From the NCBI GenBank assembly GCA_008921705.1, contig VFFE01009205.1, positions 4,357,821-4,421,820 of the forward strand: 64,000 bases of DNA, in the 5' to 3' direction. Positions 38,012 through 50,440 of this stretch are shown here, piece by piece; within the stretch, counting starts at the first letter, position 1, and every line of letters starts with the position of its first letter. The notes under the pieces were generated by a model, which worked only from the letters and a program-made list of their open reading frames with translations, had not been told where the DNA came from and ran no database searches. The stretch comes from Burhinus oedicnemus. Taxonomy: Eukaryota > Chordata > Aves > Charadriiformes > Burhinidae. The translations under genes were made by a program, and so were the position numbers.

Positions 38012-38932
38012 CTTTCTGTAATCTTTGCAGATTTTTTTTGTGTGCTATGGAACAGAAAATATTAGTTGTGTTTTATATAACAAGTAAAATCTTGCATAGG
38101 CTTTGCTGTCTATCTGCAAATCTCCTAATTTTCTAAAGCATAGTATGAAGCAGATACATCCTTTCATCTTTATCCACTGAGATGCTGTTGAGGGGAAATA
38201 TTTATAAATAAATGTTGTCATTAATAATTCATTAATTAATATAATTTCTGACCTGAGGACATAGTGAAAGTGGATTAAATGGCCAAGATGAAAGTGGGAA
38301 TTGGAGCAGAATGGTGTGCTGCTGGTTTTGTCCTGGCAGTATGCTTGCATGCTAGTCTCTGAACCAAGCTGCCTTCCTGCATGTAAAGAAATTTCTCTTT
38401 TGGAGAGATATGCAGCTCAATGGATATACACAGGTGCTTGGGTGAATTCTGTTGTAGTTGAGAAACAAAAGTATTTGATGGCCATATAAGCATAGAAACC
38501 TCTTTGCAGAAAAGGAAAAGTTTAAGAGAATTCCACCTTTTTCTTGTTTTCTATATTTTATCCTGGAAAAAAGAAATTCTCAATCTTTTTTGAAAGCAAA
38601 CTTTATATGAGGTAATGAGTCCATGGTTCGCTGTGGTGACCTCTTTGTCACTTTCCAGCAGTTACACTCCTTGCCTCTTCTTCAGCTTTGCTGGCTTTTA
38701 CTGCCCTATTTGGCAACTTTGGTACAGAGACTGGAGCTTCAATGCACTTCTTGAATTTCAGCCATTAATTTGATCTCCTCCCTGTCATCCTTAGCTAATT
38801 CCTGAGCCACTAAAGCCACCATACTCCAAGGGGGTCACAGCCAAAAAGTTTAAGGGTGCTAAGTTTTAAGACTACTGTGGAAAAATGCCTGACTGGGACA
38901 GGATATCTTATTGCAATGTAAGCAGATGGTAA
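38012..38932. other. Unique DNA, no gene seen
   Basis: No gene or known repeat was recognised. Overlapping open frames on both strands around 38045-38493 carry no family signature. Confidence 0.5.
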
Positions 38933-38962
38933 AACAACAACAACAACAAGAACAACAACAAA
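38933..38962 (+). repeat. (CAA)n microsatellite
   Basis: About nine AAC/CAA units, interrupted once by AAG and followed by an A/G-rich stretch. The complement produces the F/C-rich stretch in the minus frame at 38859-39059, which is therefore not a real protein. It could be a polymorphic marker. Confidence 0.85.
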
Positions 38963-41900
38963 AGAAAGGAAAAAAAGCTATGAGACTATCAATAAGACAT
39001 GTTTGTTGTGGAATAAGCAAAGAGTCACAGAGAAAGCTGATTCCATAGCAAATGATCAAGGCAATCAGGAAAAGATAACTGCAATACAGTCCCTTTAGTC
39101 ACATCTTCCAAATGCACAGGAGGATCCAAAGATACGCATGAACTCACAGGAGACAAAAAATCAGAGAGCTGAGATGGGCCAAGCTGGTATAGGTCTGGCA
39201 GATCTTGTTTGTACTCCTTGCCATGTTCCACCAGCTGGGCACCACTGTGGTACAGAGCAGAAACAGAAGAAACCAGCTGTGCATAGGAGGGGGAGACATT
39301 TTAAGTTACAGGCATTTCTTTCTCTTCCCCATATCCCTTGCTATTTCACAGCTGGCAAAGATAATGATAAGGTGTGAAACCCTTATAAAACAAGTAGTAA
39401 TTAGAGGGAAGTTGAGGAAACAGAAATGAACAGGCAGTGAATCTTTTGCCTTGCAGTCTTCTGGATCTATTTATAAAAGTACAGACACCAATGTTTAAAT
39501 TAGAGAGATTAGATTTCATTATGCTGAGAAATTTCTCCCGTGAGGACTACATTTGTCATCCTGTATAATGAAAACCTGATTTTGACAGTTCTGTCTGTAA
39601 GTAACACTCCACCATGCAAATGCTAGGCTGTGACTCATCGTGCCACAGAAAACAGGCCTGCATTTGTAGAGTGACTTTCCAATTTGTCTTACGTACTCAA
39701 GGGGTTTTTTTATTTCTTTTATTAAGGAAGCTTCTATCCACCATTGTTCAGCAAATAGGATCTCATCAAGTGCATCATCTTCATCTTGATAGAATTGATT
39801 CAGGAGCTGAATTATATACTGAGTAATTGGAATGACCTAGCAGAGAATGTGTCTGAATTTCTAAATAGGATCTGAACTCAAATAACATATAAGGAGGTAA
39901 TAAACCAATCTCCAGATTTCCTGGCAAAGTCTCATTATCAGCACCCAACACCTCCTTGATTAGGTTGCTCTCCTGGTATAAAATCCAGTTTATTACTTTT
40001 CCTTTTAAATAATGAATTATTTTACTGGTCTTAGTCAGGAGTTTGTAACAGAAAGATTTTGGGAGCTGTTCTAGAAAGACTGGGATTGTTTTACTATTAT
40101 TTTACTTTTTATGTTGTAGCATGGCATCATGACATGGGAAAAGTGGTAATTTTTTTTAAAGGTTAACTTTCCAGGTTTCTGTTATCAGACTGTCTTTATA
40201 CAGCAATTTTTTTCCTGAAATTCCCCATGGGAATGGTGTATTCTTGGCTTTTCACAACACATTTTGAGTATTATCAGTTTGAAAGTTTCCTTAAGATATG
40301 TTCTCAAGACTATTTTGAAAGCTCAAAAGTTCTCCTTCATGGTTTCTCTATTACTATAATAAAATAAATGAGATTTTAGAATACTTTTTCAAAGCTAGTT
40401 CTGAGTTTTATTAATATCTCAATTAAAAGCTGTATCTGGATTAAGGTGGGTTATTTGGTTGCAGACTAGAAATGAGTGTACATGTTCCAATGGTTTCTTC
40501 TCTCCTTTCAGTGTAGGAAATAGTATATTGATACTGCACTCTTTCTACTGTTTTTTGAACTCTAAATGCCAGAGTTTCAAAAATATGCAAGGTCAGTTTT
40601 TATCATTGTGTGGCTGATTCAATGTGATTTAAATTGTCATGTATATCAACATATATATAAAAATACATGCATGACTTGTGTCAGCAGTTCCTTCAAAAGA
40701 GCTTTCCATAGAACCTGAACTTCTGAGTGACTATGTAATTTACAAAAGAAGTCCTAAGACACTGAGTCACTTTTGAAACATTGCAACTTGCTATGACATT
40801 ATCATAACCTAAAATCAGCCTGCACTCCTCCTCTAAAAGGTTGTATATGTGGTGAAACAAGGATGTAGTAACTGGAAGTGTGAATTCACTGGATACCTGT
40901 AGAGGAATTTATTTCCTGTGTCTTATTTATCTCTCTAACACACTAGCAATTTCCCCATGCAGACAGCCTTAGGATTCCACAAGCTTGTTCCTCTTGAAAT
41001 TTTAACCTTTCCAGCTCACCTTATATTTTTTCCCAAAGAAAATATTTGCCCCATCTTTACTTTCAAAAGTGAAAACAGTGTCTTTCAGTGCTTCAGCTGG
41101 CAAAAACATTTTGAAGAATAAGCAGCTAATACTAATACACAGAAGGATTTGAATGCTGTGGTACTATATAGGACCTGTCAAACCCCTTAAATCAGTGATT
41201 CTTCCCACCACCATTCCTGCAGAGAGGCACCTGGAGTCAATTAATTCAGATTACAAAGAAGGAATATATACTGTCTCTGGCCTTGTGCAACAGATGGAGG
41301 GGGTAATGGTAGCTTACTTGGCTCTTTTTCCTTGTAGCTGAAAAGTGTAGCTTTTTCTCACACGTGTGACTAAGAACTGTCAAGCCATGGCAAATATTTT
41401 GTTTGTTTATTTGGTCATGTAGGTTTCTAGCTATTAAGTTTAAAGGTCCTTAGTGACCAGCTGTAGAAAGCAGTGGGGAGGAGGGCTCTGAGCTGGCATT
41501 TTGCCCCCCATTTTGATTTTACCAAATCAGAGAATGCATGTGGCTTAAGACAGATGGCAGTTCTTGACATATGATGAGTAAAGCTAACATTGACAGGCTT
41601 TTTGGGCCTCTGTGTGTGGTCTGTTATAGTTAGTGACGTGCAGTACATTAAGCTCGTTGCTGTATCTCTAGCTCTTTTATAAACTGATGGAAATCTGAGG
41701 CTGTGTTCGTTTTGCTTGCCTAGTAATTTCTGAATCTTTCTAACTGAAGAACTTTGTCTTTTCCTTGTTGTTATTGGCATTTGATTTTTGACAGTTTTGT
41801 TTTCTTTTTTCCATCCAGAAAAGTTTGGTTCCTCTGGCAGTTGTGCAAATAATGTAGGAAGAGCCATTTTAAATAATACTCCTACTTGTAGTGTAAATAA

Positions 41901-44900
41901 TTTTTGTGTAAAAATTCAAGTTGAGAAATACTTACCATTAAAATATTAAAAAGGTGAAAATCATGCTGATATTAAAGTTTAGATTTTTCCTAATCAATGC
42001 TGTGAATACTCCTGGGATGAGCAGAATTGTCTTCACACTCTGTAGAGCTGCTAACTTCAAACAGAAATCTCTTTCTTTTTCAGTCTTCTATTATCCAGAT
42101 GTTGCAATATTTTGTTTACTGAGTTGTTTAGAAATATGTCTAAAAGAAAGTGAGATGAGCCGTTCTAAATAGGGTGAAAAGACCTGAAAAAGGACTATAA
42201 ATGGTAAGATGCACATAATGTTTACTTTTATCAAACTTATTTCTACTTATTTTTATTGGAACACATAGGAAACTTTAAAAAAAAATTGTAATTTAAAATC
42301 TTAATCCTAAAACATAGTCAAATTATACTATCTATTTTGAGTTAAAAAATACTACCATTTAGCTCAACCCACGTTAGCATTAGTTTAAGATAAAAGATAG
42401 TGGTTGAATATGTCAGCTATCCCTGAATTGAACATATAAACCTGGGAAATGTATACTTAAAATCACGTGAGGAACAGACTGAAGAAAATCTTAGTGTAGA
42501 TGTACATCATTAGGATATGAAAAACCCATTAGTTTCTGTACTTTTTACATAGCTTTTGATTAAGACTTTTTTTCTAGAGTTCATAGACTACTTAGAAATT
42601 TAAATGTAAATCTGGATTCCCAGGATTAACATAACTTGACTATGGAAAAATTACTCTTTTAATTATTTTCCTCATATGTTATCAGCTTTAATTCTATGTG
42701 AATATAATACTTTTGTGGGAAATTATATTTCCTACAAAACAGTGGATTCATAAATAAACTCTAATCCTAAATTAAATCCCAAGAAAATGTTAACCTGAGC
42801 TACTTCTAATGAAATAACATCCTTAAATCCTTCTCAAAAGCAAACAACTAACCTTTTTTATTACAAGATTAAATATAACTTCCAAAGTCCTTCTTGTGTT
42901 TGTGGTGTTGCTGTTTGTTTGAAGTAAATCAGCTATAGAAGTATAATTACAAGTTCTGAACAACAGCATTCATGGTAACATGCAGCCTGAAGCCTCCAGT
43001 GGCAAATGGAAGAAGCAAACTACTGATAACTCTTGATGTGTGTCTTCAATTTCTGTGATATTACTGAATTATCACAACAAACAAGCTTGCTGATGCAAAT
43101 TATGCATAGAATGAAGCTTGTGAGTGGCTGGGTCTCCTTTCAGTCTCTTTTTTACTATAATTGCTGACCCTGTTTATAGGATTATAATAAAATGAGCCAG
43201 AAATTGTTAACAGCTTAGCTTAATTATATTCTAAAGGCAACAATTAAACCTGAACATAAGATTTCCAATAAGACTTAAATCTGTGGTTCTTAATAATATC
43301 ACAAGAGGGGATGATGCAACTCTGAGAAAGGACCTTTTCTGGAAACTGGTCAAAAGATACAGTTAGTTAACTTCACCAACTCATTTTGCTCCTAAAAATG
43401 AAAGCTGAAGATTTTGGAGAGATAGTCTAATAAGAGGGCTGAATCACTGCTTTAAGTAAAGAATATAATTCGGTAGAGAATATAACTCAGTCACACCAAA
43501 TGTCACAGTTACTAACTCACTTAATTGTCTTTTTCATATGGGTATGTGCACATACACAGAATATCCCTGGTTTAGGGGAAAGGAGAAACAGGAAAAATGA
43601 TACTAAAATTGAAGACAAACACCCCAAGATCAGAAAGTGACAGAAGTTGTCTGTTTGGTACTATTTTAATATATGTAAATGTGAGTTCTTGGTTTTTATG
43701 GGTGTATATGCATCATTACAGGATTGTATATTATTCTGTCATCTGTTTTGGCCTCAGTCAGTGCCATTCATTATGTGTACCAGGTCTTCTCCTCAGTAGT
43801 ATTTTCCATAGCTTCGGTCGCACTCTCTCACCCAGGATCCTTGTCCCCCAGTTTTTAATTTCTTATACGCTATGTTTCTTTACAGCTGATAAAGGTAGCT
43901 ATCTGCTTTTTGATGTTGTTTAGAAGGAGACACTGCAAATATCGGACAGATCTTGTTCCTGTGTTCCTCTTGGGTCTAGAGCCCACACACAATATGGTCT
44001 AGAACAGTAAGGAAATGGAAATTCATACGAACCCCTTGACAGCTGCAGCCACAATTTGCAGGTAATTAAGGTATCTAAGTCCAGCAGGATTCTAATGATC
44101 GTATGCAATAAGTTTCCCACCCTCCCCCCAGTTACTTAGCTACAGCAAGTAGATAGAGCTTCTGACTCTTTTGAGTAGTCTATAACACATTATGAAGAGG
44201 TAAAATGTGGGTAAGAGAGATTCAATTAAATCAGATCAAATGCTCTCAGAGTGAGCGAAGACAATATGCAAAATGAGCTTTGCAACTCTCTGCAATAAAG
44301 AACACAGTTCGTAAGCCTGTAAGACAATTTTTTGGTTTTGGTCAATTTGTCAAGACAAGCTCTTTTACTCTGATCTTGTTTGGGCTGAAGCCGTCCTTGC
44401 ACAGGCACACACAAATTGCTTCACACAGGCATCTGGATCACGGAAAATTCCAGCCTAAATGACTTCAGAGTTCATGACAGCATGAGCAAGTAAAAAATAG
44501 GTCTTTACTTGGGAAATTAGGACAACCTTGTTAGTAAACACTGTCACAAGCTCTGTCCCGAAGAACAAGGACAGATGTCTTTCCCTTTTCATTACTAAGA
44601 TTGCTTTCTTATGCTAATACCATTATCTGAAATGAAATATTTTACACAGGAAAAACAAAGAATTTCCATGTAATCAAAACTCAGTGTTATACAACAATAC
44701 ACTTCAAATTATCCCCTTTATCTAAGTCTATAGAAATAAGATATGAAGCTTCCTCCAATCCAATAACCTATTCCTTTACAACTAAGATTTGCTATTGGAT
44801 ATATGTGATGCTTTCATTGTTTCACAGCCAATAGTTTGCACTAGGCTCAAAATTAGACCTTCTTTGTTAAAAACATTTGAAGTTAACATAATGGAAGTAG

Positions 44901-45096
44901 CAAGAAATGCAGATTGGGGAGTGGGGAGAAACCTTGTTTTTGAATAAGTGACATTGGTAGGCTGTTTGATCTCAGATACCTTTTAGTAACACTGGGTTTC
45001 TATGCAAATTTTAAGAGCATTTAGAGATCCCAGCCAGCTCACTGAGGTGCAAATTCTACTATTAGCCAAAAAAGAAAACAGCCCAAGAAATGGGCC
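38963..45096. other. 6.1 kb of unique DNA, no gene seen
   Basis: No gene could be supported. It holds the longest open frame of the window, 146 codons on the minus strand at 41427-41867, and a 108-codon plus frame at 43597-43923. Neither shows a domain, signal peptide or splice context. An octamer-like motif cluster lies at 43083-43120. Conserved noncoding DNA is possible here but cannot be shown. Confidence 0.5.
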
Positions 45097-45250
45097 TTAG
45101 AATCGTAGAATGGTTTGGGTTGGAAGAGACCTTAAAGATCATCTAGTTCCAACCCCCCTGTCCTGGGCAGGGACACCTCCCACTAGACCGGGTTGCTCAA
45201 AGCCCCATCCAAGCTGGCCTTGAACACTTCCAGGGATGGGGCATCCACAA
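45097..45250 (-). mobile_element. CR1 LINE 3' fragment
   Basis: The left edge TTAGAATCGTAGAATGGTTT is a slightly decayed reversed CR1 tail. It continues with GGTTGGAAGAGACCTTAAAG, CCTGTCCTGGGCAGGGACAC, AAGCTGGCCTTGAACACTTC and ends at GGGGCATCCACAA. It is noncoding, minus-oriented and 5'-truncated. Sequence and truncation point are very close to those of the copy at 4085-4252, and both share the ACTAGACCGGGTT variant, so they belong to one subfamily. Confidence 0.95.
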
Positions 45251-47338
45251 AGTGATAGCAGTGATACCTTCTGTAAGGAAGTTCTCATTTGGTCCGTAAG
45301 ATAAACTTCTATATACAACCAACTATATTTGCTGGTAAATTGCTGCTATATGTACATAACTTGTTCCCCAGCTTGCTTTGCTTGCGGAAGACTTGTACTT
45401 TGTATTCTGAATATGGAGGCATAGTTAAGCTAATGTGACATAGCAAGGACAGAGATGATGAAGTGGGAGAACCCGGGTACAGTATGGGGGGAGTGAAGGT
45501 AGGCAAGGACAGGATTGAGCCCTGCTTTGCAGAAGGAGAAGTAAAGAAGATCATGCACATAAAGTCGTAACATTGAGGGTAAGGAGTGGTGACAGTGCTG
45601 TGCAGGTGTGGGACAAGTGCACAGCTATGCACTGGCATATGCTAGGAATCCATGCTTTTGTTGCTTAGATGTGCTCTGTGGCAGCAGCTTCCACTTTCAG
45701 AAACTTGACTTCTGTACCTTGTGGTGGTGTGTGTTTGTTTTTTTTTTTATTCTTTTTGACGTTTTGTTACACTTAATTTCATTTGAGATGGTTTCCTTAG
45801 TTGAAAAAATGTTTTTAAAGTTTGCAAAATAATACAGTGGCATTCAACTTTCATGCTAAGATTTTTTCCATGAAATGCAGCATAGAGTAACTTATTCTAT
45901 AATAAATTGTTCATTAAGCTTTGTAAAACTAAGACAGACCTGCAGAGGAAGTGTAGCAGAGGACAGCAGTTTTATTTGTACAAAAAAGAGCAGAAATGTG
46001 AGAAGAAAGTACATTTTATCTTCAGCCTAATTACCAAGATAGAAGAATAAAATCTTGATTGAATATACGCTGAGTTAAGTCTTTGGTGTAGAAAACTACC
46101 TTTGTTTTTGTGTGTTTGTGCAGCTGTGAATCTATTCAGTTCATTTCCCCATCTTTCTACCAGTAAGTGGAAGCCCACGTGATAGATGAGTTTATGTGCT
46201 CGTAAAGGCGTCCACCTGATTTGCTTTTTGAATCCAGGAAGCCATACTTGTCCCTGGCGCAACTATTTTCTACTTTATTTGCTTAATATTTTATACAGTT
46301 TTTTTCCAGGGTGAAGGACACTCTTGCCCAACCACCGTGTGTGCGTGCGTATGAGTGCACATATGTTGTTCTTTACTGCATGGGAGGGAAGGAAGAGAGT
46401 TTGAATTTGGCCTAGTATTTTTTGTCACTAAACCTATCTTCTCTCAAAGACATTATGAGCTATGAATAGCTAAGTACACTCCAGCATGTACATTATTAGG
46501 CTGTTTCCTTCTGTTTTTCGTCAAGAGTGGCACTCAGCAAGCTGGAGATACTGGGGGAAAAGAACTTAATTATCTTTTAGACCTCTGGAGAAGCAGCTAG
46601 GAATGGCTTGGTTTTTCCATGGCTTTAAGTAGGACTGTGACAAGGATGTGGTTAAGCTGTTTCAAGTTCACAAAAAAAAAACACCCCAAAAAAGCAACCC
46701 CCGGAAAAAACCAAATAGCCTTAGCCATGCAACCAGTTACTGGGAGTTGTACAGATAAATTCTCTAGCTGGCTTTCAAAGCCTCAAGCAGGTATTTTTGT
46801 CTTTGAATCTCTCTAGCTCAATAACAAAGATTCTTGTTCTAGCAATATGAAGTATCCTGTTTAGTGTTGTTGGTAGAAAAGGAATTTTGACCTCTATTAT
46901 AAAACTTTCCTCTAGAGCTTAGCTTTCCTAGTGCTGCACGGTGTTTGCTTTTTTCCCTTGCTATTTCCTTCTGCAGTTATATCCCGAGATGTTCTTTGTC
47001 CTGTTCTCAGTCCAGTCACTCTTTACCATTATTAATGATCCTGGATGATCCTATTGCTTTCTTTTAGCTTCACTCCTGGATTTTTACAGAAGGATGAAGT
47101 GGTTCTATTATGGTTATACTTCAAAGTATTAAAATAATGATTCAGAAACTAGATAGCTAAGCTATTTTCAGTACTGCAACATAAAAATCTTTACTATAAC
47201 ATTAGAAGTATTCGAATTAAAGAGTGAGGCAACTGCATCTTAAAATTGAAGACATTTACTTAATGAAGTACCAGGCTTACAAAATCATATAACTTTGCTA
47301 GAGACAGCAACCAGCAGATCTTCACCAGTTATATGCTG
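45251..47338. other. Unique DNA, no gene seen
   Basis: A GT-rich short stretch lies near 46339-46352 and an A/C-rich low-complexity stretch near 46671-46705. If the candidate exon at 47339-47440 is real, the right part of this stretch would be its 3' untranslated region on the minus strand. I found no AATAAA or ATTAAA on the minus strand within the first few hundred bases, so that is unproven. The 109-codon minus frame at 45309-45638 has no motif. Confidence 0.45.
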
Positions 47339-47440
47339 CTATTTGTTATACATTTCTTTGGACTTTTTAACCCACTCATCTGGTAGGAAACACTCTACAA
47401 TCTTAACATTTTGGTTTGAATACAGACGGCTGTAAACATC
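47339..47440 (-). CDS. Candidate terminal coding exon, unidentified gene
   Basis: On the minus strand the intron-like sequence CTTTTCTATTATTCTAG, a good pyrimidine tract plus AG acceptor, is followed by 33 open codons and a TAG stop. The peptide starts DVYSRLYSNQNVKIVE and ends CFLPDEWVKKSKEMYNK. It has a protein-like mix of charged and aromatic residues, unlike the F/L/S-rich chance frames elsewhere. The codon directly before the exon in this frame is TAG, so the frame is open only from the splice site. I do not recognise the protein. It could be the last coding exon of a leftward gene whose earlier exons lie at higher coordinates, perhaps 57329-57457. Against it: the call was made by eye, a 34-codon open stretch is common by chance, and no clear poly(A) signal follows. 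Confidence 0.3.
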   Translation of the reverse strand, partial: DVYSRLYSNQNVKIVECFLPDEWVKKSKEMYNK

Positions 47441-49660
47441 CTAGAATAATAGAAAAGCGTGGAGAAAATGAAAGAGGCAAATGAAAGTCAAGTTTATTTA
47501 ATAAATAATACATTCTAAAGTGAAACACTTTTTAGCAAAAACCTGACTGTTGCATATATTTTAATGATAGAGAGCTGTTTTCTGCCATAGAGTATCAGCT
47601 ATTAGGCACTTCATCATTGTAATTCAGAGTCCCTTTCAATACTTTCAGAAAGTCTCTTTGCTGCCTTTGGATAAATCAATAATTCTTTTGCATTGTCATA
47701 ACCATAAAATAAAACCAGTATTATGATTTTTAGAGAGACATATACTTTGGAATACTCTTGATAGCTTTAATCCTATTCTGTTTGACAGAAGAGAAGTCTC
47801 CAAGGTGATTTAGGGAACAGTTAGATTTACAGTACTTTAAAGAGAGCATATATACTCAGAATGGATGTGGAAAGACTCAGCCAACTACACCGTCTTAAAA
47901 TGTAGTAATTTACTTATACAGACCTGTATAATCTGGCTACCTAACAAAATGTATGTATGCAATTTGCAGATAATTCCCTCTTCTCCTCCAAACTTACTAT
48001 ATAACTGCAAGGTAAAGACAGATAAGAAGGTACAAACTCTAATGAGCTGGGTAGCATCTCTGGGTTGGTTCTACGTTGATGGGTTGCTATAAAGGCACGT
48101 AGGTTCATTAGATCAGTAGGACTGCAGAGTGCACAGGAAGGAACAAACTAAAGCCATCAAGTGTCTTTTAAATAGAGAATTGCTTCAATGACAAATGGTA
48201 ACACACCCAGTACTGTTGTTGGAAATCTCTTCGAATCTGCAAAATGCCTAACCTACTAAAGAAGAGGTAGGGTAAAGCAGTGTTTTAAAAAAACCCACAT
48301 AACAAACCCAGTTCTATGAAAGCTCGTGCCTTAACAATGCTCATGCCAGGAAAATCAGCAGGGCAATCTTCATGTCTATGTTTAATTTGGTTATGGAATT
48401 ATATTTGTATTTTGCCTTCTGCTGGCCTGCTACATAAAAATAATTTCTTTATTATTAAAGTCTGAGTCCACTGCAAAGATTGTGCTCAGTTAACCCAAAC
48501 CTGTGGCTGTATTCTTTACGCTTTCCCTACCTACTACTGCCTGCTAAATTGTGTTGAGATATATTCCAGCAAACATAACTTTTAACTGCCCCATAGAAAA
48601 CTGAACCTGAAACAGTGAGCAAGACATAGGCAATGGACAGGTGATATTAATTTTTTTGTCTCATTAAAAGGGAGAAATGATTTACATTGATAGTAGGTAA
48701 GACCTTGCAGCAATGACTATTTTACTACTGACCCATTTGAGCACTTCAGCCAGCTATTTGGCCTTTATAGTTAAATTAGTAAACATGAGTGTTATAAATC
48801 AGAGAGGTCCTTTTCAGCAAAGTGAAGACTATCAGTGCTTAATACCTGCAGAAAGATGAGGGGTTAGGAGAGTATAGCTTCATCATGGAAAACATGCATC
48901 ATGCTGTCACACACAAAAAATTGTCCATGTCCAATTGTCCATTGTCTCCAGAACTGAATCAGTTTAATTTGTGACCAAAGGAGTTCATAAATTATCTGAG
49001 ACAGTCTCATTGACTGCCAAAATGCAAAATTCTTATTAAAAAATCAGGACCCTGATCAGACAATACCTCATGCATGCAGTACAACAAATGAATGACATTG
49101 AACTTGAGCTCCACAAGAGGGGGAAAAATAATCAATAGTCCTTACTTCAAGAAACTTTGGGCATACTTATTTTTAATGTTACATGCAACTATAGGGATCT
49201 TCTTCAAATAGAAAACAAAATATCTGGCTCATGTTGCTTTTGCTGAAAAAAAATGTTGTAAGTGTGAGATCCCAACTATCCTGAATGGTGCTGGCAAAAC
49301 TTGTGATTAAAGCGTCTAGTTAATTGCAGAGGTGATCTTCATACGGAATGCCATAAGGAATTAATTGTCTTTAATAATGTGCAACAAATAATGCACTAGA
49401 AGTAGAAGGCAACAAAATATTGAATAGCTCCTTCATAAATGAGGGCTAAATAATGCAGGACTCCTATTTAAAAGAAAAGAGTAGGTGATCATATGATTAG
49501 TTTATATCAGAATGTATAAATATAAAAGCAGTGAATCAGGTGATATCACTAGCTCAGTTACAGCATCTGCAAATGTTAAATAATGACTTTGCAATTTTAA
49601 CGGTGTTCTTTAGCACAGTGGTTTGGGCAATGCTACCATGTACATGCTGTTACCGAAGGC
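47441..49660. other. Unique DNA, no gene seen
   Basis: If the candidate exon to the left is real, this would be intron. Short open frames on the minus strand at about 47610-47700 and 47950-48110 look protein-like but lack a matching splice acceptor. No transposon was recognised. Confidence 0.45.
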
Positions 49661-49770
49661 AGGCAATGTGGCCTAGTAGATAAGGCACTGAGCTCAGCAG
49701 GGATGGCCAGAGTATAATCAAGGTTTACCACTAACTAAGTAAATCTGTTCAGCTGTGTATGCTGCTGTTC
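49661..49770 (+). repeat. Possible tRNA-derived SINE relic (MIR-like)
   Basis: AATGTGGCCTAGTAGATAAG, then GCACTGAGCTCAGCAGGGAT, and after a gap AGGTTTACCACTAACTAAGT resemble a tRNA-derived SINE head. That plan has an A box in TGGCCTAGTGG, a B box near GGTTC and a body word TGCCACTGACTTG. Old SINEs of the MIR/CORE type in turtles, crocodilians and mammals follow it, and bird genomes keep few, badly decayed copies. The B box is degraded here and the CORE region after about 49770 is not recognisable. A decayed tRNA pseudogene is the main alternative. Confidence 0.4.
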
Positions 49771-49844
49771 TTGTAACCCACAGCCTAAGGGTTCAGCTGA
49801 ATGTGATCCAGGCCTAGTTTGGTGCATAACAGCTCTGTGACTAA

Positions 49845-50440
49845 GGCTCAGTTTTACTGAGAAAATTGTTATTAAGAAATAAGAAAGGATGTGAACTAAA
49901 GCTATACAAGATAAGAAAAGTAAAACCAAAACCAGACGTGCAGTAGCTGAGACAGTAGTAGTCAGCAGCTCAAGGATACAAGAGGAAAAATACTGATATG
50001 GAAAAGTATAAAACAAACAAGACAAAGCAGAGCATTAGAAGACAGCAACTCAGCAACATCAAGAATCAGTCACTTCCAAGAAGTAACAGATCCAACGCTT
50101 CCCACTGCCCTGACAACTGCCTGGCTGGGCATCATTGGCGGTACGTGTCCCTGCCAGGGGGCTGGTAAGCAGACTAATGCTTATGCTACTTGCATGTTAG
50201 TCCCTGATATCTACTATATTAGCCAATAAATGATATCTGAGTAATCTTAAATTGCGTACATTACGTGTACAAGGTAAAAGATGTCCAAATAAAAGTGACT
50301 CTATGCAGCACAGTTATGCACAGTCCTGCCCTCGTTTCCTCTCTGACACCACTCAGCAGTATGGTGATATCACCAATCCCAATAAGAAAGGGGCTCTGCT
50401 CTCAGCTGAGACTCTGCTCCACTGCGGTTCAAATAAGAAA
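49845..50440 (+). mobile_element. Possible LTR-like relic, unresolved
   Basis: This segment does not read like the surrounding unique DNA. It has two AATAAA signals (50225-50230 and 50288-50293) and GC-richer words such as CTGCCCTGACAACTGCCTGG and CAGTCCTGCCCTCGTTTCCT. The region after the second signal resembles an R/U5 end, and a perfect 14-bp palindrome TGGTGATATCACCA lies at 50362-50375. A TGG directly after an LTR end would fit a primer-binding site. I could not find paired TG...CA ends or a target-site duplication, so boundaries and identity are guesses. Confidence 0.25.

Noticed and set aside
38859..39059. Cys/Phe-rich 66-codon minus frame
   Set aside because: Its core is the complement of the CAA microsatellite.
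43597..43923. 108-codon plus frame
   Set aside because: F/Y/V/S-rich with no motif; consistent with chance.
47608..47700. Protein-like minus-strand segment near the candidate terminal exon
   Set aside because: No splice acceptor precedes it, and its frame ends in TGA before any good donor.
47950..48110. 55-codon minus frame followed by a GTAAGT donor-like site
   Set aside because: The donor lies inside the frame, no suitable acceptor gives a coherent exon, and the length is chance-like.
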